From Cynocephalus volans (Eukaryota; Chordata; Mammalia; Dermoptera; Cynocephalidae): a stretch of DNA of 64,000 nt. Positions 43,283-53,718 of the stretch are shown here, piece by piece (within the stretch, counting starts at the first letter, position 1; the number at the start of each line of letters is the position of its first letter). The notes below the pieces were generated by a model, which did no database searches, was not told where the DNA came from, and worked only from the letters and a program-made list of their open reading frames with translations. Both the position numbers and the translations under genes were made by a program. The stretch covers positions 36,893,293-36,957,292 of the forward strand of contig NC_084469.1 of NCBI RefSeq assembly GCF_027409185.1. Reading direction: 5' to 3'.

Positions 43283-43520
43283 GGGTGAGGGAGAGTGGGC
43301 AGAGGCTGGGCAGTCACCGGGTGCGTGGGTGGGATGCACGGGGTCTTCTGGCTGCTGGAGCTCAGTGTCACTGGGAGATGGAGACCGAGATGCTGGAGGA
43401 TTAGGAGGATTTATGACCAGTTCTTCTCAGCCCTTGGAAAGAGGAGGGGTGGGGGAACTGGGCAGAGGAGGAGCTCCTAGAACCTTTCTGAGATTAAAAT
43501 AAAGAGCCAAGGGCAGGCGT
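43283..43520 (-). promoter_or_regulatory. RCVRN: Putative RCVRN 5' UTR and promoter with CRX/OTX-type sites
   Basis: Upstream of the RCVRN ATG. The complement of ggatta at 43398-43403 is TAATCC, the homeodomain core used by CRX/OTX2 in photoreceptor promoters. The complement of gattaa at 43492-43497 is TTAATC, a second candidate that adjoins an AT-rich tttatttta. A weaker ggattta lies at 43407. The transcription start is not determinable; this is motif-level inference only. Confidence 0.4.
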
Positions 43521-43714
43521 TGGATTCATCTTGGCCTGCTGGGAAGATGCTGGGAGGATAGGACAGGAGGTCCGAAACTTCCGAGCTGAAGCCTCGGGCC
43601 AAGGCCTCCCTCCCCTGCCTGCCCCCAGCTGCAGCCCTCTAAGAGCAATGATGCTCCCTGCCTGTCTCCACCTCTGGGGGTGTCTCAGGGGCAGGGAGGC
43701 ATCTCATGTGGAGC

Positions 43715-44215
43715 CTGATAGTGCAATGGTTAGGAGCACCATCTCTGGAGCCAGCCCGGGGTTCACATCCCAGCTTGGCCACTTAACTAGCTGTGTGACC
43801 CGAGCTCGTTTCTTAGCCTCTCTCTGCCTGGGATGCGCTTCTCCTAAACCTTTGTTTCAGTCATGTCTTTGCTTAAATGTCAAAGCATTTAACCTTCACA
43901 GCAAGGCCTATACTGACCACTGTATTCACAATAGCACCCCCCTACCCCCAACCCCATCAGCACACCCCAAACTCTGCCCTCACTACAATGGAAGCTCCGT
44001 GAAGGAACAGATCTTGTCTGCTTTGTTCCTGGCTGTGTCTCCATTGATAGAACAGTCCCTGGCAGATTTGGAGCCTCTGCAAATATTTCTTGAATGAATG
44101 GGCAGAACAGCATCTGCCTCACTTTCCTATAAAGCTAAAATGAGTTAATATGCGTGACACACTTACAGGGGAACCTGGCGCATAGTTAGTGCTAAATGCT
44201 TATTAGTTTTATTAT
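43715..44215 (-). mobile_element. MIR split by an L2-like segment
   Basis: 43715-43832 is the 5' part of a reverse MIR ('gatagtgcaatggttaggag', 'aactagctgtgtgacccgag'). 44130-44215 is its continuation ('ctaaaatgagttaatatgcg', 'cctggcgcatagttagtgct'). Between them, 43850-44105 is an L2 3' end ('aatggaagctccgtgaagga', terminal 'cttgaatgaatg'). Confidence 0.65.
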
Positions 44216-45081
44216 TCATCAATAACAGGGATCAAAAGAGAAAGTCCTGCAGGGGAGCAGGTCACCTGAGTGGAGCAGGCCCGCCAGGAAAGCATAGGGA
44301 GTAGCGGGGCCTGTGTCACACACAAAAGGGGCTGCCAGTGAACGTGGTCATTTGAAAGTGGTCACATGGGATTGTGAGATTTTTTAAAATTATTCAGGAG
44401 AAATCCAAAAATCAGAGTTTCAGATGCAATTTCACACTTTTAAACGTTGGCAATTAATTTGAAATTTGAAATTTTAAAAAACGCAGTGTGGGCCAAACAC
44501 ACTACATCTGTGGTTTGGTTTCAGCCGGCAGGTCGTCTGTCTGCAGCCTGGCACGGTGCTGGGAGCTAGTAGGCCCCGATACACGTTTGCTGAGTGAGTG
44601 AACGGTAAATGAGTGAGTGGCCGAGACGGGGCTGTGCAAATGAAGGAAGGCTTTGTGTCCTGCAGTTGGCTCGGGTGTGAGCACAGAGCACAGCAAAAAC
44701 CACAGCGAGCATGCTGTATGCCTGGGTTCTCATCACTAGAGGGAAGGTCGGCAGTGCCCTGGGCTTAGCTGAGCACAGTTCTGGAGAGAACACACCTGCA
44801 AGCCCAGCACTGCCACTTGGGATGGGGGAGCTGTCTCTTCTTTGCCCAGGGGTGGGAATTATGAAGAACCACCCCCACAATCTCCAGGAAGGTAAGTCGG
44901 AGTCTGTGCACTATTTTCTAACAGGCTAGTGGCCAGAGAAAGCAGGTCCCTGCTGCTGGGAGACAACCACCTGCCAGGCCCACCCCAGTGTTGCTCAGGA
45001 AGAATGGAGAAGTCCAGGCACTGCAGTGCTAACGCGCCTCTCCCGGCCACCCTGCCTGCTATGGTTCCACCTTCATGTTAC

Positions 45082-45083
<2 letters not shown>

Positions 45084-45114
<31 letters not shown>
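45084..45114. repeat. (GT)15 microsatellite
   Basis: Perfect GT dinucleotide run. Confidence 0.97.
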
Positions 45115-45116
<2 letters not shown>

Positions 45117-45666
45117 CTTCCTAGTTTTTTCCATCAGTTGTGATGGATTATTCTTAATAGGAGCTCTCTCTCTTCTTCTTCTAGACTTGCACTATCCTGT
45201 CGCAGGCAATTGTTCTCAAGCATTTACAAACAGGACAGTCACTGAACCAACCAACCAACCCACCCACCCACCCCAGGCTGCACACTGGAACTGTGTTCCT
45301 TCTAGAGCTCCCTTGCAGCCCTGACACAGCCCTGGGGGGTGGAAGGAAAATGAGGTCAGAGGCCTCGGCCCCTTGCTCTGAGCCACGAGCAGGAGGCAAT
45401 TAGAGGTGTCTCCTCGGGGCCAGGTCTGTCCACATTGAGAGGCCAATGTTACGGGTGAGAAACGGAGGCTCAAAGTGGCATGTGGCTGGCCCTGGTCACA
45501 CGACTGCAACATGGCAAAGCCAGGAGGAAAGCCCTGTCTGCCAGGCTCCTGGCTCAGGGTCCTGCTCTCTACTCTATAGGTGCCTCCTTTCCTGGGAAGG
45601 ACAGAACCGAGGGGGCAAGAGTCTCCATCTCTACAGGTGAGGAGCTGGGTTGCCATGACAATGGAA

Positions 45667-45780
45667 GAGGCCGTGGGTGAGGGGCCCTAAGGCCCTGGGG
45701 TTAAGAGGCTGTGGGTGAGGGGCCCTAAGGCCCTGGGGTTAAGAGGCTGTGGGTGAGGGGCCCTAAGGCCCTGGGGTTAA
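45667..45780. repeat. 38-bp tandem repeat, three copies
   Basis: Three near-identical head-to-tail units starting gaggc(c/t)gtgggtgagg and ending ccctggggttaa. Each contains the palindrome-like GGGCCCTAAGGCCC. Only one base distinguishes the first copy, so the expansion is recent. Confidence 0.95.
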
Positions 45781-46309
45781 GTGGGAGGAAGCTAGAGCTC
45801 TGTCTTTTCTGTACTTTCCAGGAACAGGGAGGAAGGAGCTGAAACCAGGTTGGAAGCAGCCTGGTACTGTCCACAGTCTCCAGGTCGCTGTGTCTAGGAG
45901 GGACCCCGTGGGAGGGGACCGCAGGCAGCTGTGTTGATGCTGCTGAGAGTGAGGGGTCACGGCCTGGAGGTTTGTTTGAAAACCTGCATAAACATCTCCT
46001 ATCGGGGGGGAGAGCTCATGCTCCTTAGCCAAACAAGTTGTTGGAGATGATGTATTGTGAATAGATTTGTTAAGTCTGAGCCAGGGCCATTGACTCTCCC
46101 GGAACCCCGAAGATCGCTGGCCACTGCTGCTGGGGAGAAGCCCTGGTCTCCGGGCAGAGACGCTCAGTCCGTGTGTCTCCCTTGCCTTAAAGAGGCAGAA
46201 GCTTCCCAGAGGCTGGACCTGCTGCCCACAAGCAGGAGCTCAGCGGTGGCTGTCACTGGGGTCCAGACCCCACCCCCACCTCTCTACCTCCCCTATGAGC
46301 CGAGGCACA

Positions 46310-46765
46310 AGATGACCAAGTCAGGCATGTACGTGGTTGCCCCCAGTGCCCCCAGAATCAAAGGCTTGAGACGACCAGCAAAGCCCTGCAGCACCAGCCC
46401 TTGTCAACCATTTCTGAGCTCACCTGCTCTCCGGCCTGTTACTCTGGCTGTCCCTTCTGCCTGGAACATTCTTCTCCCAGTGAGTGCTGGGCTCCCTCCC
46501 AGGTCTTTGATCACAGGCCACCTCCTCAACACGGCCACTCCAACTACTCTATTTTAATACTGCAACTTACCCACCCTCACCCTGGCCCGCTTTTCATTTT
46601 CCATAGCACTTAACACCTTCCACACCCACACAATATAATGTAGTTACTAGGTCTCTTGTTTTGCTAGAATGTAAGCTCCAGAGAGCTGAGCTCCTTATCT
46701 GCACCTAGAGCAGTGTCTGTCATATAACAGATGCACCCGACTGCTGAATGAATTAATGGATAAAT
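46310..46765 (+). mobile_element. L2 3' end
   Basis: 'tgtcccttctgcctggaaca', 'ttcattttccatagcactta', 'gctagaatgtaagctccaga' and 'ccgactgctgaatgaattaa', the full order of the L2 3' terminus. Confidence 0.85.
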
Positions 46766-49249
46766 GAGAAAAGAAACAATAGCCTGCAGCCCTGGAGGTG
46801 GGAGGAAAAGACAGGGGGTAAAGATCACAGAGACAGGATATCACCAGGGGGTGGGGCCAGGTGCCCTTTGTCCCTCTGGTAAGTCATCAGGAGTTAAGTA
46901 GCCTGGGAGGAATGCTGAGACCCTTCATACAAAGGAGAGCGAGGCAGCCCTCCAGGACGGAGGCTTGCCCAGCGGGACCTAGTGTCTCTGGACAGTTTAT
47001 TTTACATGGGATGAATCTAAGCATCTCAAGTGTACACACCAAGGCGAAGAAGAAAACAAGATAGCATTTGTCTTCCTGAAAACTCTTTATAATAATGCAG
47101 GACAATTATACATAGCAAACGCCTTCAAAATTTAAACTCTTTAAACATTTTTCAGCATTAATACACACAAATGCTATTACGGGGGTGTGGGAGGGGATGG
47201 GGAGGGGTGGGTTACAGCCTCCATTAGGATCAGAGTTTCAACAGTGTTACTTATAAATTATATTACATCAATTTTATTTACTGATCTAGGCAGCCAGAGG
47301 ATGGAAGGATATACAATGTGGAGTAAACACATTCATACCGGGGTGAGGGATGCTGGCAGGAGACACGGCTTTTTAACATTAAAAATGTATAAAGTATTTA
47401 GCAAAAGTTACAGAAAACAGACCAAACAAGTAAGTTTATTTTGTTAGAGAATCCCACTTTCATAAGGTTTGCTGATGTGCTTGTGTCTGTAAAGGGGATG
47501 CCTCTGGTCATCTCCTTCCTAAGGGAAGGGAAGAGATGCAAATTTGGGGCCCCTGTCACCAAGGATGGCAGGTGTCCCTTTGAACATCTGTCCCTGGGTG
47601 CATGTAGCTGCCAGGAAGCCAGTCTGCTGCAGATGGTGCTGGAAAAGAAGTGTCCTACCTGACAGAGAGCACACAGAGGTCCCAGCATGGGATGTGACTT
47701 AACTTCAGGGTGGGGACCAATGAGGCAGCAGAGCAGGGCCAGTCCTGTACTCTTCCCCCTTGGTCTCCATGTCACATGGTCCCACGAGAGCGCCCCTGGG
47801 CCTTGACCCTTCACATAGCAACACTGCAATCCCATTAGGAATTTTCCTCAAACACAAAGGATCCATGTCCCCAAACACCGCACACCAAAAACCATCATCA
47901 TAACCCCGCCACCCCTGCCAGAGACACCTCCCAACAAAGGCTCCTGACAGAGCTACGCCCCAGCATCTAGAAAGTGAGGGGAAACGGACCATTGGTTTTT
48001 GTCCTCTAATTCTCACCTTATCTCACTGCAACAGGAGTCCTTGCCTTCAGGAAAGCCCCAACAGAAAAAAATTCTCTTGCAAGGGAGATAGTGAGAGTCC
48101 TCCCATGCAAAACCCAACCCAGAAGAGTCCCAGCAGCAGATATCCTCAGCTCCCCACCTTGGGACCCTGTGGGTTTGGGCTTCCCGGCCCTGATCTTCAT
48201 CTGGCCTGGATCCAGGGATGTGTCCAGTTCGCTTGCAGAGGGGCCCTGGTTACCTTCTGGGTTCATCTTTCACCAGGCAGGGCATAAACAAGACAGAGCT
48301 TGGAGGAGGGTTACCTCGGGGGTCACACCCATGGCCTCACCTGGGCTGGGTTTGGTTCTATCTCTTCCACCATGTGCCACCACCCAGTGGGGTGGTGGCA
48401 CATGCCAGGCTCAATGTGACCACTAGCTCAGCAAGGCTCCAGCAATGACAAGGACCCAATGGGGGGGTGGCTCCATCCTCACACCTGTCTTAGCTCCTTG
48501 GGAGTGGACTCCAAGACACACTATCGAAGATCGGTGGATGAGACCCAAAAGGTAACGACTTAGGCTTTCTCTGGGGAGTCCTAGGAGGAACTACCTCATT
48601 CTTAATAGTCCATAAAACTCTTAATTTTAGTTCCATTTGAGTCTAAAGGAAGAAGTACCAGGGTACCTCTCTCTCAGGATTTTAGGCAACTCTTTGCACA
48701 ATTGTGCAGATGAGACCGAGATGAGGCACGGCCATGTGCAGAGGGTGCAAAATTGGAAACGAGAAGCAGAAAAGATAAATGCAGTAGCTGGAGGCCTGAG
48801 ATACCAACTAGAACAAATACCCTCAGTCTGCAGATGAAACAACAGCTCCAGGAAAGGGTCAGGATGAGCCCAAGGGTCAGCCCCAGCCTCCTCATCCGTG
48901 CTATTTCCATTTGCCTTTCACAGCCCCCAATGCTCAGTACATGCCAAGGACCCTGCGAATTGAAGTGAGGGTCCTAGCAGAGAGCAGATCTGCTGGCTAT
49001 GAGCCTCAGGCTGCAGTAGAAGTGGGAGGACACTAAGACCCTGCCTGCTCTTTCCCCTCCAATCCCTGGCTGCTTTCTGCACTGTTAAAAACCTAACACG
49101 AACCAGAAAGACAAATATGAGCCCTCAGACTATCTGTGGGCACAGCTGGCATTTGGCAAAGTAGATGTGGGAGCCATAGGAAGCAGCAGGCTAGAAGTGG
49201 CCATGCAAATAAGCTGAAGACCTGGGCCAGGGACTTCCAGGATAAACAA

Positions 49250-49645
49250 CTCATTTTAAAAATAAGGAAGCAGTGTGGTATGCCCATGCAATGGAATACT
49301 ACTCAGCAATGAAAAGGGACACACTACTGATACGTACAACATCGGGAGTGACTCAAAAGCACTAAGCCAGGGGAAAGAAGCCAGACTCAAAAGACTACAT
49401 CAGTGTGACTCTATTTATATGACATTTTAGAAAAGGTAAAACTATAGGGTCAGAAAATCAATCAGGGGTGCCAGGGGAAGGACGTGGGAGGTGAGAATAC
49501 ATGACCAAGGGGCATTTTTTGGATGGAAATGTTGATTTTGGTGGTGGTTACAAGACTCTATGTCAGAATTCACTGAACTGTATACTTCAGAAGAATGAAT
49601 TTTACTTCAATTATTTTACTGTATCTCAATAAACTTGGAAAAAGG
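49250..49645 (+). mobile_element. L1M 3'-end fragment
   Basis: 'gcaatggaatactactcagc', 'ggtggtggttacaagactct', 'gaactgtatacttcagaaga' and the terminal 'ttactgtatctcaataaact'. It is antisense relative to GAS7 and lies inside its inferred 3' UTR. Confidence 0.8.
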
Positions 49646-50798
49646 TGGCGGCAGTGGGCCTTGTAGGGGTGAGAAGGACGACAGGCACAGGACAGTGTCT
49701 AGGCTAAGCAAGGAGGCTGCTGATCCATAGCCCACTCCGCAGTTGTAGAGTTCTCTACCTACACAACAATGAGCAGGTCTTTAGACTCCTGCTGACACTC
49801 TCCTCATCAAGGCTACTTGCAGCTGCAAGTAAAATCACCTAAACAAGCCAAGGTCTTTGATGTCCTTTGAATTTTATGGCTTGAATTTCCAAGAAGGGAC
49901 TATAGCTCAGCCAAGATTTTTATGCACCCATCCACTAATCAATTGATTTTCACAAAGGGAATAGAAACAAACTCCTGATTTGTGAATTTGTACGGTTTCT
50001 GTGTGCTTTGGCTATTAATCAGCCCCAACAAATGGAGAAGTGCCTCCTATAACAGAAATCCTCCTTAGTCAACCAGGTGTCGAGTGGAGGTAGGACGCCC
50101 AAGGTGCTGCCACCGACAGAACCTCAGGGCCACAGTCCACGTGGTTCAGTTGGCCTGTGCATTGCAGGACTGATTAAAAGCACTAGAAAAAACAGAAGGT
50201 AACAAGTGGCTCGTCCTGGGGGTTGTCATGGCAACCAACTCATTTTGCACACCATCTGTCTTAGAGATTTTTTTTTTTTTTTTAAATCAGGTTTTCACAG
50301 ACAAAACTTCCATGTATCAGTGTTTCCCAGGTGGGGGCAGGTAGGAGGGGCTGATCTGTCCTCAGAAACTGAACACTGGATGTTCTCAAAAACAGTGCAG
50401 ATGCACCTACTCTGAATACACCCTGCCAAATCCTTGCATAACCTAAGCACCAAAACGTAAACAATAACAAAATGACGACTTGGGTAGTGTGTTTGCTACT
50501 GCAAAGTGCACTTTTAGATTTTCTAGACTTCATCCTACTCTAGATTTCACCTGGGGGGGTGCTTTAAATAGGGTTGGGGTGCCTGGACTGTCAATGCCAG
50601 CCCCACTGTTAGTTCATGTGTCATTCACAGCACTCTCTGGCTATCCCCGGGCTTTACTCTTCTTATGTGTAAAGTGAGGAGAATTATTATTTAAAAGTCA
50701 TGTCTGAAACTGGATCTGGCTATGTGCTATGAGGGCCCAGTGACCAGGTGATTAAAATCTTGTTGCTATCTACCCTCTACCCACTAGGGAATCAGGTT

Positions 50799-50900
50799 GG
50801 GCTGGCTGGTTAGCTCAGTTCATTAGAGCTCAGCCTTATTAACACCAAGGTCATGGGTTCAGATCCCCACACCAGCCAGCCGCCAGAAAACAAAACAAAA
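50799..50900 (+). mobile_element. Monomeric tRNA-Ile-like SINE (t-SINE type)
   Basis: Single tRNA-like unit: gggctggctggttagctcag (A-box region), 'ttattaacaccaaggtcatg', B box GGTTCAGATCC, an acceptor-like 3' end accagccagccgcc, then an A-rich tail (agaaaacaaaacaaaac). The flanks 'ccactagg' and 'tcactagg' suggest a diverged target duplication. Confidence 0.85.
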
Positions 50901-53604
50901 CTGCCCCTCACTAGGTGAATGCCTCATGGTGGTAGCTGACATTGTAATTTAAGAATCCCAGTGGGTTAAATGTGGAAAGGGTGCAGTGTGCAGTGTTCTT
51001 ACTCTCCAGAGATCTAAACACCCCTGTCCACATGGGGAATAGAAGGGGCGAGGGAGAGTGCCTGTCTCATACGCAGCTACAGCTCCTCTGCTCAGCACAG
51101 TGCCTGGCTTGTCCTGGACATATGCCAAATGCATGAAAGAGCGAGTGAATGAATGAACGCAGATTAATCAGCACAACAGTCAGTACCTCTGAAACCTAAG
51201 CTCTGAAGAGTGTACCTGTATGTGAATGCCAAGGTTACCGACCCGCAAGGCCCCTGGGGAACAGATAAGTCTATGTGAAACACGAGATGACAGGCTTCCC
51301 TGATGACAGGGCCACCGTTTGTTCTCAGATTGGATTTTCGCACACTGCTTGGACTTAACTAAATGCTTGATGAATGAATGACGGAAGGAAAAAAGAAAAG
51401 GAGTATATGAAGAGTCTAAAGAGGAGGTGAGAGGATGAGGGAAGAAGAACGAACTTAGAAAATGGACTGATTGGACCAACCTGGGCTTCCCTGGAAGAGG
51501 CGGGAGAGCTCACTCCATCCCAGGGACGAGCAGAGGACATGGGAATCCTCAGATGGGAATGAGGAGACAAAGTCAACGAGCCACACCGCACTCAAAATAT
51601 CTGTGTTCATAGCAAGGCCATTGGCTCTGAATGTTTGAAAGTCACCCACAAATTAATTCGCTAAGCCACAAAGCAATGATCACTAGCACCCATTTTTAAT
51701 AAAGAAACCAAGAAATAATCTAAAATTGGTAGCTGGTGTCATGGCTCAACCCCACCAGATTTGGAAGGAGTGGTTCATCATCCACGGACAGATCCCACCA
51801 GGTGGCCATCATGTGGTTGGAGGCCCTCGCGCTGGCCTTTTTTTGGTTGGGATGGCTGAACAAGAGAAAAGTGACAGTTTGGTTTGCTTTAGTCTATGAG
51901 GCATCTTTCTAATCTAAACAGAGAGCAATTCTCACCTAACAAAAGAGGTGCCAAAAGACTCAAGATCAATAAGTCATCAGTTAACAGCATGTACGACTGA
52001 GAGAAAGACCAATGAGTTGTGCTTGTAGAATTCTGCCCTTGTGGGAGATGTACGGATCGAATACAAAGCAATCGACAGGAAAGATTAAGAAAGATGCATT
52101 CTCAGGGGTTGGGTCCTGGCTAGACTCTGCCCATCGCTCACTGTGTGCCTTCCCTTAGGTCCCTTCTCTTCTCCTGATCCCTCAGGCTGATTCTCTAAAG
52201 TGATGAACATGTTTGCTGTGATAGAGAAAGGGACAAAGTGATGAGGTGAAGCCAACGGCAGCACTGAAAGTTTCCCAGGTCACAGTCAGACCAGGCTTTT
52301 CAAGAACCAGAAGATGGAGAGAGGGCAAGGAGGTGCCGGCACCAAGTGAGTCCTCGGCACAGGGCTCTGGAAGGAGCTGGAGGCCAAAGTCACTGCCTGG
52401 AAGGTGACAACCCACTGTGGCCATCAGGGAGTCTGTGGTGCCTGTCCAGTGCCCAACAGTGAGAAAGCTGTAGGAGGGACAGCAGTCCCAACCAGGCTGT
52501 GCACAAGCAGAAGAAGCTATCTGAGGGATGACAGAGATTTGCCTTGACCTGTCTTCCACTTGGGACTGACCCAGCCCCATTAAAAGCCTATGGTGGGCAA
52601 CCTGGGAGGGCGGTGGCCAGGGCAGCCCAACAGTGCAGAAGACACCATGGCAGCAGACTCCAGCTGGCCCTTTGTGCCTGGCTGGCCTCCAGGGTGAGCT
52701 GGTTCATTTCCATCCCCAAAGTCTTTGAACACTGGTACAGCTGGACAAAGTCTTGATAGCTAACTGTGGAACTTTCTAACTTATGAGATTGGGAAGGAGT
52801 GGCAGGGTGGGGCAGGGGCTTCCCCAAGGAAGCCCCAGAGGGGCAGGGGCGCACTGAGATTTCTAGAGGAGACCGCAGATGATGCCTGATCTGAGAAGAC
52901 ACATGATTCAGCGCTCCTATTTGGGGCTAATTTGCCGAATGAGGTAGTTCCGTCCTGACCTCTCCAGGCAGGGCGGTCTGGGAAGAAAGGAGTCAGGCCT
53001 CCTCCCAAGATCCCTGGTGATGCAGAGTGGCTGAGAAAAGCGGGAAGGTGGGCTCCAGAATACAGGAGGAAGAAGAGGAGGTGGGGGTGCTGCAGAGGAC
53101 TGAGGGTGTGGCTGTGAGCCCAGCGGCACCTTCTATCCACCATTCTCATCCTGACACTCGGTTGCAGACAGAGACCTCCCTCCCCTGACTTTCCAAAGCC
53201 CTGGATACCAAGGGGACAGCTGGAGAAAGGGCCTTGGGGCTTCCAGGGGCACCAGCGTGTTTTGGCAAGCCCTACAGAGCTCAGCAGGGACCACGAAGTT
53301 CCAGCCTCAGTTTGTTCTCAGAGTGGCAAGCACGGCACAGGAGTTGGGGGGCTTCAGCCTTGGAGACAAGGGCAGGGCTGTGGGTCCATCTTCCTGGCCT
53401 GGGAATACTGGGCAGCCCCCAGCTGGGCCATCCGAGTTGCCCCTCTGGAGTCACCAGCTCTCTCCCTCTCCTCAGTGGACTAGGAGAGGGGGTGGGAGGA
53501 CAGCTCCACTCAGCAGTGGGCCCCACAGCGGGAGCCCCACCTCTTCTCCATGGGACCCCCAGCCCCTCTCCGGGGCAGGACTCCCCGGGGCCGCACACAC
53601 CCGC

Positions 53605-53718
53605 CTAGATCTCCATGTCAACAGGGCGGATGCTGCCCGTTTTATGCTCTCTGACCCACAGCTCCCTGTCTTTGGCTGGGTCCACTTTTCGAAGCAGTTG
53701 ATCCACAGGTTCGACTGT
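53605..53718 (-). CDS. GAS7: GAS7 last exon (C-terminus, stop)
   Basis: 114 bp after acceptor cttgcag. It encodes TVEPVDQLLRKVDPAKDREL, WVREHKTGSIRPVDMEI and TAG at 53607-53605. It matches the human end, with S where human has N in KTGNIRP. Confidence 0.97.
   Translation of the reverse strand, partial: TVEPVDQLLRKVDPAKDRELWVREHKTGSIRPVDMEI

Larger units (their letters stand above)
43521..46995. other. Intergenic region between RCVRN 5' end and GAS7 3' end
   Basis: 3.5 kb. Contents: a MIR interrupted by an L2-like piece (43715-44215), (GT)15, (CCAA/CCCA)n at 45245-45273, a 38-bp tandem repeat x3, and an L2 end (46310-46765). 44220-45060 and 45800-46300 show no feature that I can name. Confidence 0.75.
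46996..53604 (-). other. GAS7: Inferred GAS7 3' UTR (about 6.6 kb)
   Basis: Human GAS7 mRNA has a multi-kilobase 3' UTR. The RCVRN-to-GAS7 gap in human is a few kb, so the GAS7 transcript end is expected near 47 kb here. AATAAA on the minus strand (tttatt at 46996-47001, another near 47436) are candidate signals. Within it lie an L1 3' end (49250-49645) and a monomeric t-SINE (50799-50900). No coding sequence was recognised. The boundary is an inference. Confidence 0.45.

Noticed and set aside
43283-43339. Upstream in-frame ATG extending recoverin by 19 residues
   Set aside because: It would destroy the N-terminal MGxxxS myristoylation signal that defines recoverin; ATG 43282 is the conserved start.
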